DNA of 6,165 bases from JASFUX01 sp050050115 (GCA_050050115.1 JASFUX010000211.1:1-6165); one strand, 5' to 3'; positions 1 through 5,339 are shown, counted from the stretch's first letter. Translations and numbers: made by a program. The notes: a model not told the origin generated them from the letters alone.

Positions 1-42
1 ATCGTCGGCCTGCCGCGCGGCGCGGACATCCTGGAGCGCTGA
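1..42 (+). CDS. 3' end of an upstream gene (13 codons plus stop)
   Basis: Frame 1 is open from the window edge to a TGA stop and encodes IVGLPRGADILER. The stop lies 25 bases before the glutathione reductase start, a spacing typical of an operon on the same strand. The fragment is too short to identify. The C-terminus of ribose-5-phosphate isomerase A, which I would regard as a plausible neighbour of gor in alphaproteobacteria, would fit loosely, but this is a guess and no symbol is given. It could also be a chance open frame, although the in-frame stop just before a good ribosome binding site favours a real gene end. Confidence 0.5.
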   Translation: MVGLPRGADILER

Positions 43-59
43 GGCGCGCGAGACCCGCG

Positions 60-64
60 AGGAG
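60..64 (+). promoter_or_regulatory. ribosome binding site of gor
   Basis: AGGAG lies three bases before the ATG at 68. The short spacing is unusual, but this is the only purine-rich Shine-Dalgarno-like run nearby and it supports the ATG at 68 as start. Confidence 0.6.
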
Positions 65-67
65 CCC

Positions 68-1459
68 ATGGCCGGCTGCGACTACGATCTGTTCGTCATC
101 GGCGCGGGCTCGGGCGGGGTGCGCGCCGCGCGCGTCGCCGCTTCCGCGCACGGCAAGAAAGTGGCCGTCGCCGAGGAGTACCGCGTCGGCGGCACCTGCG
201 TGATCCGCGGCTGCGTGCCGAAGAAGTTTCTCGTCTACGCCTCCGAGTTCGGCGCGGAGTTCGAGCACGCCAAGAGCTACGGCTGGTCGCTGCCGGCCGA
301 GCCCAGCTTCGACTGGTCCAAGCTGATCGCGGCGAAGGACGCCGAGATCGATCGGCTCTCGGGCATTTACTGGCGCAATCTCGAAAACGCCGGCGTCGAG
401 GTGATCGAGGACCGCGCAACTTTCCTCGATCCGCATACGCTGAAACTGGAGAAATCCGGCCGCACCGTCACCGCCGAAACCATCCTGATCGCCACCGGCG
501 CGCGACCCTCGCGCCCGCGCGAGTTTGAGGGCCAGGAACTGGCGATCACCTCGAACGAGGCGTTCCATTTGAAAGAGCTGCCGCGCCGGGTCGTCGTCGC
601 GGGCGGCGGCTACATCGCCTGCGAGTTCGCTGCGATCTTCAACGGCCTCGGCGCCGAGACGACACTGCTCTACCGCCGCGACACGGTGCTGCGCGGCTTC
701 GACATGGACGTGCGCACCGAGGTGCATGAGGAGCTAAAGCGCAAGGGCGTGCGAGTGATCACCCACGCCGTCTTCGCCTCGATCGGCAAGGCCGACGACG
801 GGTCGCTGATCGGCAAGCTCGACAACGACATGACGCTCGAGGCCGACGCGGTGATGTTCGCCATCGGCCGCAACCCGAACACCGAAGGGCTCGGGCTCGA
901 GGCGGCGGGCGTCGCGATCGCAGACAACGGCGCGGTCGTGGTGGACGACTATTCGCGCACGAGCGCGGCTCACATCTACGCCATCGGCGACGTCACCGAC
1001 CGGCTGCAGCTGACGCCCGTGGCGATCCGCGAGGCCGAGGCGTTCGTTTCGACCGCGTTCGGCGGCGCGGCGGCGGCGTTCGATCACCGCATGGTGCCCT
1101 CCGCAGTCTTCACCCAACCGGCTGTCGGCGTTGTCGGCTACACCGAGGCCGACGCGCGCAAGGAATTCGGCGAGATCGACGTCTATAAAACCAAATTCCG
1201 TTCCCTGAAGAACACGCTGACCGGCGACGAAGAGAAAGTTTTCTACAAGCTGATCGTGCGCCGTTCGGACCAAGTCGTCATCGGCTGCCACCTCGTCAGC
1301 CCAGATGCGGGCGAGCTGATCCAGCTCGCGGGCGTCGCGGTGAAGGCCGGCCTGACCAAGAAGTCCTGGGACGAGACCTGCGCCGTGCACCCCACGGCGT
1401 CCGAAGAGCTGGTGACGCTGCGCGAACCCTGGCATGACCCGGAGCTGGCGGCGGAGTAG
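68..1459 (+). CDS. gor: glutathione-disulfide reductase (NADPH), FAD flavoprotein
   Basis: This enzyme reduces oxidised glutathione to two GSH with NADPH in the cytoplasm, as a homodimeric FAD flavoprotein of the pyridine nucleotide-disulfide oxidoreductase class I family. The 463 residues are a normal full length. The FAD dinucleotide fold starts with GAGSGG at 12-17. The redox-active disulfide is in GGTCVIRGCVPKK (41-53), with cysteines 44 and 49. The NAD(P) fold has GGGYIA at 179-184. Arg203 and Arg209, in YRRDTVLRGFD, match the arginines that bind the NADPH 2'-phosphate in E. coli GR, so NADPH is preferred. The second FAD motif is YAIGDV (304-309). The C-terminal dimer domain ends with HPTASEE, where His441 and Glu446 form the catalytic base pair. 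The ATG is preceded by AGGAG at 60-64, only three bases away, a slightly short spacing; no better start is visible. Trypanothione or mycothione reductase are alternatives, but the active-site motif favours GR. Confidence 0.97.
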   Translation: MAGCDYDLFVIGAGSGGVRAARVAASAHGKKVAVAEEYRVGGTCVIRGCVPKKFLVYASEFGAEFEHAKSYGWSLPAEPSFDWSKLIAAKDAEIDRLSGIYWRNLENAGVEVIEDRATFLDPHTLKLEKSGRTVTAETILIATGARPSRPREFEGQELAITSNEAFHLKELPRRVVVAGGGYIACEFAAIFNGLGAETTLLYRRDTVLRGFDMDVRTEVHEELKRKGVRVITHAVFASIGKADDGSLIGKLDNDMTLEADAVMFAIGRNPNTEGLGLEAAGVAIADNGAVVVDDYSRTSAAHIYAIGDVTDRLQLTPVAIREAEAFVSTAFGGAAAAFDHRMVPSAVFTQPAVGVVGYTEADARKEFGEIDVYKTKFRSLKNTLTGDEEKVFYKLIVRRSDQVVIGCHLVSPDAGELIQLAGVAVKAGLTKKSWDETCAVHPTASEELVTLREPWHDPELAAE

Positions 1460-1474
1460 GGGCTCAGAGAATTT

Positions 1475-1497
1475 GAGAGCTGCTCATAGAGCATCTC
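1475..1497. terminator. candidate hairpin after gor, no U-tract
   Basis: TGCTC (1481-1485) pairs with GAGCA (1489-1493) around an ATA loop. The stem is extended by GAGA (1475-1478) with TCTC (1494-1497), leaving a two-base bulge. It begins 16 bases after the gor stop. No run of T follows on the plus strand, so a canonical intrinsic terminator is not shown. It may help define the gor transcript end, or be fortuitous. Confidence 0.3.
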
Positions 1498-1561
1498 GAC
1501 GTGTGCGAGCATCCAATCGAGCAACGCGAGCATCGTTCCGAGCGGGACAGTCGACTGCTCA

Positions 1562-1631
1562 CTTGCGAGGATAAATCCAACTTGTCCTCGGGCGCGGTGG
1601 CCCGACGTACACTCACGCATTTCCTCGCAAG
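1562..1631. repeat. nested inverted repeats in the convergent intergenic region
   Basis: CTTGCGAGGA (1562-1571) and TCCTCGCAAG (1622-1631) are a perfect 10-base inverted repeat separated by 50 bases. Inside it, TCGGGC (1588-1593) and GCCCGA (1600-1605) form a second 6-base hairpin with a 6-base loop. The distal arm can alternatively pair locally as CCTCGC (1623-1628) with GCGAGG (1632-1637) over a 3-base loop. The element sits between the 3' ends of gor and the small cassette gene. It could be a bidirectional transcription end structure or an old recombination boundary. There is no T-tract on either strand. Confidence 0.5.
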
Positions 1632-1650
1632 GCGAGGCTGCGTGCGCTCG

Positions 1651-2088
1651 TCAGGTGATGTCGTAAGCGAGCGACCGCGTCCGAACGATCTCGCCCGCCG
1701 CCGCGGTCAGCTCGTCGAGCCGCCCCGCCTCGTTGAACGCTTCGACGAGGGCGCGCAGCGAGGCCGACGACGTCTCGGGCGCGGGCGCGCCGGCCGTCTC
1801 GAAGTGAGCGACCAGAATCTCGCGGAAGCGGGCGGCGTTCTGGGCGAGTTTGCGGCGGGCCTTGTCGATCTTGCGGTAGGCGGCGTCGACGGGCGCCTTG
1901 GCGGCGCCCTTGCGAGTCTGACCGGCGCCGATCTCGGTCCAGACTTTGCCGATCTCTTCGTCGGAAAGGTCGGCCAGATCGTCGCGCAGGGCTTTGAGCG
2001 CCTTGGGACCGGCCTCCGGCGCGCGGACAGCCTTTTTCAGCAGCGCCTTCGAGCTTGCGCTCAGCGCCGCCGCGCCCCCTTTGCGCAT
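1651..2088 (-). CDS. small basic helical protein coupled to TIR-ParA, function unknown
   Basis: This 145-residue protein was not recognised as any known family. It looks soluble and mostly helical, with no signal peptide or membrane segment. The N-terminal two thirds are rich in Lys, Arg and Ala (for example KALLKKAVRAPEAGPKALKA at 14-31 and YRKIDKARRKLAQNAARF at 71-88), so nucleic-acid binding is conceivable. An Ala/Pro/Ser-rich linker (about 98-109) leads to a short C-terminal helical segment (110-136). Its ATG shares one base with the TGA of the upstream TIR-ParA gene (TGATG), so translational coupling is very likely. AAGAAGGG at 2098-2105, nine bases upstream inside the preceding gene, can serve as ribosome binding site. 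In canonical ParA systems the next gene is often a ParB-like DNA-binding activator, and the N-terminus MRKGG recalls the basic N-terminal peptides with which ParB proteins stimulate ParA. A ParB-analogue role is therefore possible, but no ParB motif is seen. Confidence 0.8.
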   Translation of the reverse strand: MRKGGAAALSASSKALLKKAVRAPEAGPKALKALRDDLADLSDEEIGKVWTEIGAGQTRKGAAKAPVDAAYRKIDKARRKLAQNAARFREILVAHFETAGAPAPETSSASLRALVEAFNEAGRLDELTAAAGEIVRTRSLAYDIT

Positions 2089-3437
2089 CAGCGTTTGCCC
2101 TTCTTCCGCTCCGTCAGCTGGAGGACCTCACTAAGCTCATTCGCGATGCTTGTCAGCGCCTCTTTCAGCGGCGCGCCCCAGAGCCCGCTTGCGCGGTAGA
2201 TTGCAAGGTGCGTGAGCGGATCGTCCTCCATGCCCTCCTCGCGCACCGCGAGGAAACGCGAGTTATGCAGCCGGCCCTTCAAGACCCCGCGGCTCGCCGC
2301 GAAGCCGATCTGGGGATCGAGCTGGCCGCCGCGCAGGGCCGTCTCGATGTCGGACTCCGTGGCCCGCTCGACGCCGTTGAAGAGGATCGACACCGGCGGC
2401 CGGCCGGGCGTCTTTAAAAGCCGCGTCGTCAGGTCGTTCATCAGCCGCACGCCGCGGATCGAGAACCGGTCGGCGCGCACCGGCGCGAGAACGCGAGTTG
2501 CGACATCGAGCACGGCGGTGGTCAGAAAGCTCGCCGAGGGGTTCGTGTCGATGACGATGAGATCGTAGGTCTTGCGCAGCGCATTGATCGAGCGGACGAA
2601 GTTTCCTCGCGCTCGATCCGTCCACGCACGGTTTTCGAGGAAGGCGTACTTGGCGATGTCGAACTGGCCGCAGATGAGGTCGAAACGCCCGCCGCCCGAC
2701 TTGTCTTCCGGGATCAGACGGCGCGCGACCTCCTCGAACTTGGGCGGCTCGAAGTCGACGGTGTTGACGATGTGCCAGTTCTCCGCCGGGGAGGGTTGGT
2801 CTTGCAGCGAACTGGGCTCGAAGAGCGAGATCACGCTCGCGTCCATGTAAACGAGGGTGTCTTGCGTCGAGCGGCGGAAGAACAGCTGGGAGAGGTTGTG
2901 CTGCGGGTCGAGATCGATCAGCAGCACCTTGTTGCCGCGCGCCTTCTGGAAGGCGGCGAACACTTGGCTTGCGACCGTGGTCTTGCCGACCCCGCCCTTC
3001 ATGTTCATCAGCGCGATGACCGGGCAGCCCGCCGCATCGTTGAAGCGCGACAGCGCCGAGGCGATGACGGCCGCGGTCTGCTCGCTGGCGCCGCCGTATT
3101 CGGTGGCGTCGAGGACGACCTGGTTGAACAGCCGCTCGTACCACCAGACGTCGAGCTCGGCGTCGTCGAGCCGCACCGGGATCACCGGCGCGCCGATCGT
3201 CAGCGCATAGTCGAGTTCGTTGCGCACTTCGGAGTCGTCGGCCGAATGCTCGGAGATCAGCACGATCAGCCCGTAGGCGCGGTCGATCGCCTCGCGGGCG
3301 ATCTGCGAGAGCGTATGGCCGACGCGCTCGCGGTCCTCGTCGCTCGCCGTGGCGACGTCGCGCTTGTCGAGGGCGGCGCCGAGGGCTTCGGCCACCGCGG
3401 AGTCCTCGCTCGCATACGCCAAGTAGGCGTGCCGCAT
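2088..3437 (-). CDS. TIR domain fused to ParA/MinD-type P-loop ATPase
   Basis: Two domains are visible in 449 residues. Residues 1-125 are a TIR-like (TIR_2 type) domain. It opens with AYLAYASEDSAVAEAL, continues with a BB-loop-like RERVGHTL and the strand GLIVLIS, and then SEVRNELDYAL. Glu74 there aligns with the catalytic Glu of NAD+-cleaving TIR domains (SARM1 E642). Residues 138-440 are a ParA/MinD/Soj ATPase. It has a deviant Walker A KGGVGKTT (147-154, signature Lys147, P-loop Lys152), a switch I-like region DLDPQHNLSQ (175-184) and Walker B YDLIVIDTNPS (291-301, Asp297). It lacks a signal peptide and is probably cytoplasmic. The start is the ATG at 3437 because AGGGAGAGGG lies just upstream and the TIR fold begins at once; a GTG at 3473 would add 12 residues outside any domain. 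The stop overlaps the next gene. A role in immunity by NAD+ depletion is inferred from other bacterial TIR proteins. Plasmid-style partitioning is less likely because no ParB or parS is seen. Confidence 0.93.
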   Translation of the reverse strand: MRHAYLAYASEDSAVAEALGAALDKRDVATASDEDRERVGHTLSQIAREAIDRAYGLIVLISEHSADDSEVRNELDYALTIGAPVIPVRLDDAELDVWWYERLFNQVVLDATEYGGASEQTAAVIASALSRFNDAAGCPVIALMNMKGGVGKTTVASQVFAAFQKARGNKVLLIDLDPQHNLSQLFFRRSTQDTLVYMDASVISLFEPSSLQDQPSPAENWHIVNTVDFEPPKFEEVARRLIPEDKSGGGRFDLICGQFDIAKYAFLENRAWTDRARGNFVRSINALRKTYDLIVIDTNPSASFLTTAVLDVATRVLAPVRADRFSIRGVRLMNDLTTRLLKTPGRPPVSILFNGVERATESDIETALRGGQLDPQIGFAASRGVLKGRLHNSRFLAVREEGMEDDPLTHLAIYRASGLWGAPLKEALTSIANELSEVLQLTERKKGKR

Positions 3438-3439
3438 GG

Positions 3440-3449
3440 CCCTCTCCCT
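3440..3449 (-). promoter_or_regulatory. ribosome binding site fixing the TIR-ParA start
   Basis: On the minus strand AGGGAGAGGG precedes the ATG at 3437, with the GGAG core ending six bases before the start codon. This decides for ATG 3437 over the upstream GTG at 3473. Confidence 0.75.
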
Positions 3450-3490
3450 GATCCGGGGCGTATCGGACACCACTCCGCCCGGCTTCGTCC

Positions 3491-3518
3491 AGCCCGATCA
3501 GGGCTTGGAAAAGCCCTG
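3491..3518 (-). terminator. strong hairpin with alternative pairing between the lipoprotein and TIR-ParA genes
   Basis: CAGGGCTT (3499-3506) pairs perfectly with AAGCCCTG (3511-3518) over a 4-base loop, giving an 8-bp stem that starts 19 bases after the stop of the minus-strand SH3b gene. AGCCC at 3491-3495 can also pair with GGGCT at 3501-3505, excluding the main hairpin. Outer GTCC (3487-3490) and GGAC (3521-3524) could extend it. No U-tract follows on the minus strand. It may terminate the lipoprotein transcript or act in the leader of the TIR-ParA mRNA. Confidence 0.45.
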
Positions 3519-3537
3519 CCGGACAGAAGTCAGGGGA

Positions 3538-4362
3538 TCACGCGCCCGCGCCGCAGCGCTCGGTCGCCGCAGAGACCACCCAAGGACCGCGCGCGTCAGA
3601 TCGCCAGGCGATCCAGCCGGTGCGCACAGAGGTCTCCTGGCCCCCGAGCAGCAGGTCGCGTGCGATCGAGCCGATGCAGGCGGGCGGGCTGGTGACCTCC
3701 ACGCGCATCCAGTCTCCGCGCAGCTCGAGCGCGCGCATGTCGAAGTTACCGCCTTCGAGCACTTCGAGCACGGCGGAGTCGGTGCCCGGACCGGCGCGCA
3801 GATTGTGCGCGACCTGAGCGTTGCGATACACAAGTCCCGCGCCGCCGCGCAGCACGCTCGACCACTCAAGATACTGCGCGCGCCGTCCCGACGCCCAGTC
3901 GGGGCGCGTCCAGGCGAGGCCGCCGCCGGTGTCGCTGTCATAGCCGTAGCGGATCTGCATCCAGTCGCCGTCGCGCGCGAGCACCAAGAAGGCTGGTCCG
4001 TCCGAAACGGTCACCATCGCGTCCGAGCGCTGCGACAGGGCGCGGCGGCTCGCGAGGTCGTAAATCCGGCCCTGTGTGACCCAGCCCCAGTGCCGGCCGC
4101 CGGGCCGGTCGAACAGCGGCAAGTCGATCGCCGAGACCGCGTCGCCGCCGCCGGCCGGACGCAGGACGCCGACACCCCAGTCGAGGTTCGGATCGCGCGC
4201 GGAGAAATCATCGCCCCCGAGCAGCGCCGAGCCGGGCGCGAGCGCGGCCGCCGGCAGGTTCGCGGGCGGCGGCGTGAGGTTGGGGCGTCGCCCGCCGGTC
4301 GAGCAGGCCGCCGCCAGGAACGCCGCGCCGAGGAGCGCCGCGATCGCCAGTCGCCTATGCAT
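3538..4362 (-). CDS. SH3b-domain lipoprotein
   Basis: This is a 274-residue predicted exported lipoprotein. The N-terminus MHRRLAIAALLGAAFLAAAC has positive charges, a hydrophobic core and a lipobox ending at Cys20. Ser follows, which in Gram-negatives favours outer-membrane retention. A Pro/Ala-rich linker (about 22-45) follows. Residues 178-262 fit a bacterial SH3 domain (SH3_3 type): HNLRAGPGTDSAVLEVLEGG, then GDWMRVEV, then TGWIAWRS. An earlier segment (about 78-155, with GPAFLVLARDGDWMQIRYG) looks like a second, more diverged SH3-like unit. SH3b domains often bind cell wall or act as protein-protein adaptors; no enzyme domain is present. The ATG at 4362 was chosen because GAGGGAG lies nine bases upstream and the signal peptide starts there. 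An ATG at 4371 directly abuts that site and adds three residues. Cys229 and Cys270 could form a disulfide. The precise role is unknown. Confidence 0.85.
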   Translation of the reverse strand: MHRRLAIAALLGAAFLAAACSTGGRRPNLTPPPANLPAAALAPGSALLGGDDFSARDPNLDWGVGVLRPAGGGDAVSAIDLPLFDRPGGRHWGWVTQGRIYDLASRRALSQRSDAMVTVSDGPAFLVLARDGDWMQIRYGYDSDTGGGLAWTRPDWASGRRAQYLEWSSVLRGGAGLVYRNAQVAHNLRAGPGTDSAVLEVLEGGNFDMRALELRGDWMRVEVTSPPACIGSIARDLLLGGQETSVRTGWIAWRSDARGPWVVSAATERCGAGA

Positions 4363-4371
4363 CGTGCGCAT

Positions 4372-4378
4372 CTCCCTC
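4372..4378 (-). promoter_or_regulatory. ribosome binding site of the SH3b lipoprotein
   Basis: Minus-strand GAGGGAG lies nine bases before ATG 4362 and directly abuts the alternative ATG 4371, so it supports 4362 as start. Confidence 0.65.
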
Positions 4379-4411
4379 AGAGACAGACCCGGAGCCTGAA
4401 ACCACAAAGGG

Positions 4412-4445
4412 CGATCTTGCGCGAGTCTCGGCCCGCGCGCGATCG
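4412..4445 (-). terminator. hairpin directly after the DUF2799 gene
   Basis: CGATC (4412-4416) pairs with GATCG (4441-4445), and GCGCG (4419-4423) with CGCGC (4436-4440). The result is a 10-bp stem with a two-base TT bulge and a 12-base loop. On the minus strand it begins one base after the TAG stop at 4447-4449. It is followed by CCCTTTG rather than a true U-run, so it is a non-canonical terminator or transcript-stabilising structure. Confidence 0.45.
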
Positions 4446-4446
4446 T

Positions 4447-5241
4447 CTAGTCCAGCCCGTGCCAGACCGGATACTGCAGGCTCAGCGTGAATTCGAGGCG
4501 GCGAAAGTCTTCAAGCGCGTCGTCCACGTCGCGCGAGGCCGAGCGGCGGCGATTGCGCAGCCGCCCGATCTCCTCGTCGAGATCATCGATCTGCTCGCGC
4601 AGCTGCGCCGCTTCGTCGTCGCCCACGTCGTCCTCCGCGAGCCGGCGCAGGGCCCGATCGCGATCGGAGATCCGGTCGTCGAGATCGTCGTCGATGTCGC
4701 GGTAGTCCTCGCGCGCCTCCTCGACCTCGTCGTAGAGCTCGCGCAGCAGCCGGCCGTCATCGTAGGCGATCTCGAATCCCTGACCGAGCGGCCCGCGGCA
4801 GGCGCCGGCGTCGTAGCGGCCCTGCGCGCCCATGAGAAAGCCGTTCTCGGGCGTGCAATAGTAGCTCAGCCCGTCGTCATAACCGGTCCGCCACGCGGCG
4901 AAGGCCTGTTGCGAAGCCGCCTCGCAGGCCCCGGTCGGCAGGCCGCCGTCGACGCCGAGATCATAGCCGTTGTCGTAGGTGCAATAGATTTCGAGGCCCT
5001 GCTGGTAGCCGCTGCGCCATCGCGCCAGGTCGACGCCGACGCCGTGCGCGGCGCAGGCGTCCTGGTGGCGGCTGATCCGGTCGGGCGGCTGGCCGCGCAC
5101 GCCGTCGTCGTAGCCGATCGCCGCCCAGTCGCCGATCAGGCATTCCTCCTGGGTCAGCGTGGCGCACCCGGACGCCAAGGCCGCGCAGGCCAGGATCGCT
5201 CCAAGACGCGGCGCGACGCGCTTGAAAATACTTGGATTCAT
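4447..5241 (-). CDS. DUF2799-family lipoprotein with internal repeat and coiled coil
   Basis: This is a 264-residue predicted lipoprotein. The N-terminus has basic residues (KR at 7-8), a hydrophobic stretch and LASGC with the lipidated Cys26. The mature part matches the DUF2799 pattern: Cys34 with IGDWAAIGYDDGVRG, then RISRHQDAC, then two copies of a unit of the form WRxGYxxGLxxYCTxxNGxxxG...GAC (residues 75-106 and 117-148), an internal duplication 42 residues apart. Six mature cysteines besides the lipid anchor (34, 63, 87, 106, 129, 148) could form three disulfides in the periplasm. Residues about 163-250 are highly charged and heptad-like, a probable coiled coil (for example AAQLREQIDDLDEEIGRLRN at 211-230). 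DUF2799 has no known biochemical function to my knowledge. The ATG at 5241 has GGGGGAAAG upstream (5245-5253). An in-frame upstream ATG at 5286 would put extra residues before the signal peptide and is less likely. Confidence 0.9.
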   Translation of the reverse strand: MNPSIFKRVAPRLGAILACAALASGCATLTQEECLIGDWAAIGYDDGVRGQPPDRISRHQDACAAHGVGVDLARWRSGYQQGLEIYCTYDNGYDLGVDGGLPTGACEAASQQAFAAWRTGYDDGLSYYCTPENGFLMGAQGRYDAGACRGPLGQGFEIAYDDGRLLRELYDEVEEAREDYRDIDDDLDDRISDRDRALRRLAEDDVGDDEAAQLREQIDDLDEEIGRLRNRRRSASRDVDDALEDFRRLEFTLSLQYPVWHGLD

Positions 5242-5244
5242 CGG

Positions 5245-5253
5245 CTTTCCCCC
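5245..5253 (-). promoter_or_regulatory. ribosome binding site of the DUF2799 lipoprotein
   Basis: Minus-strand GGGGGAAAG ends three bases before ATG 5241, with the GGGGGA core about six bases away. It supports the start at 5241, where the signal peptide begins. Confidence 0.6.
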
Positions 5254-5280
5254 GGTACAGGAACCCACCGACATCGCGGC

Positions 5281-5308
5281 TTGCACGTCGCGGCGCCGGA
5301 CCTATCCT
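5281..5308 (+). promoter_or_regulatory. candidate promoter of DAHP synthase gene
   Basis: TTGCACG (5281-5287) and CCTATCCT (5301-5308), 13 bases apart, resemble the alphaproteobacterial (Caulobacter-type) housekeeping promoter TTGACGS-N11-14-GCTANAWC, with mismatches. Transcription would start near 5315, giving a leader of about 30 bases before ATG 5347. It lies in the divergent gap with the DUF2799 gene. The match is partial and no transcript data are available. Confidence 0.35.
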
Positions 5309-5313
5309 TAGAA

Positions 5314-5325
5314 GAATTGTAATTC
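5314..5325. promoter_or_regulatory. GAATT-GT-AATTC palindrome, possible operator
   Basis: GAATT (5314-5318) and AATTC (5321-5325) form an inverted repeat with a two-base spacer, in an AT-rich patch that stands out in GC-rich DNA. It overlaps the expected transcription start of the DAHP synthase gene and lies upstream of the divergent lipoprotein gene, so a regulator bound there could affect both. No regulator is identified. Confidence 0.3.
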
Positions 5326-5334
5326 GCTCTGAAC

Positions 5335-5339
5335 GAGGA
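5335..5339 (+). promoter_or_regulatory. ribosome binding site of DAHP synthase gene
   Basis: GAGGA with a seven-base spacer precedes ATG 5347, a good Shine-Dalgarno arrangement that fixes the start. Confidence 0.75.

Larger units (their letters stand above)
1460..1650. other. convergent intergenic region without a convincing gene
   Basis: This stretch separates gor (plus) from the hypothetical gene ending at 1651 (minus). Its sequence looks less GC-biased than the flanking genes. It contains the inverted repeats listed separately and three direct copies of GAGCATC at 1489, 1507 and 1528, spaced 18 and 21 bases apart. No tRNA-like or other RNA gene was recognised. A minus-strand open frame from an ATG at 1620 crosses it but continues deep into gor and is not accepted as a gene. 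Confidence 0.6.

Noticed and set aside
734..1435. Minus-strand open frame of 233 codons inside gor
   Set aside because: It is antisense to a complete, well-conserved glutathione reductase and has no protein-like motifs of its own.
1489..1534. Three GAGCATC copies as a CRISPR or iteron array
   Set aside because: The units are only 7-9 bases, few in number and unevenly spaced, with no spacer or repeat architecture and no replication or cas gene nearby.
1243..1620. Minus-strand open frame of 125 codons as a third gene of the TIR-ParA cassette
   Set aside because: It overlaps gor antisense by more than 200 bases. The GAGGA-like run before its ATG is too close for normal spacing, and no family is recognised. 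Only the part outside gor is kept as a possible remnant.
1501..2199. Plus-strand open frame of 232 codons
   Set aside because: It is antisense to the small cassette gene, is Arg/Ala/Gly-rich, and has no ribosome binding site or recognisable motif.
2263..3144. Minus-strand open frame of 293 codons within TIR-ParA
   Set aside because: It is a frame-shifted reading of the same strand as the ParA domain and yields an Arg/Pro-rich low-complexity product; the Walker motifs are in the other frame.
2088..3437. Chromosome or plasmid partition (parAB) locus
   Set aside because: The ATPase is ParA-like, but the TIR fusion, the absence of ParB motifs in the next gene and the lack of visible parS-like palindromes or replication genes argue against a standard partition locus.
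3436..5322. A 628-codon open frame on the plus strand across both lipoprotein genes
   Set aside because: It is antisense to two genes with clear signal peptides, lipoboxes and recognisable domains. Its product is low-complexity Arg/Ala/Val-rich, typical of the complementary frame of GC-rich coding DNA.
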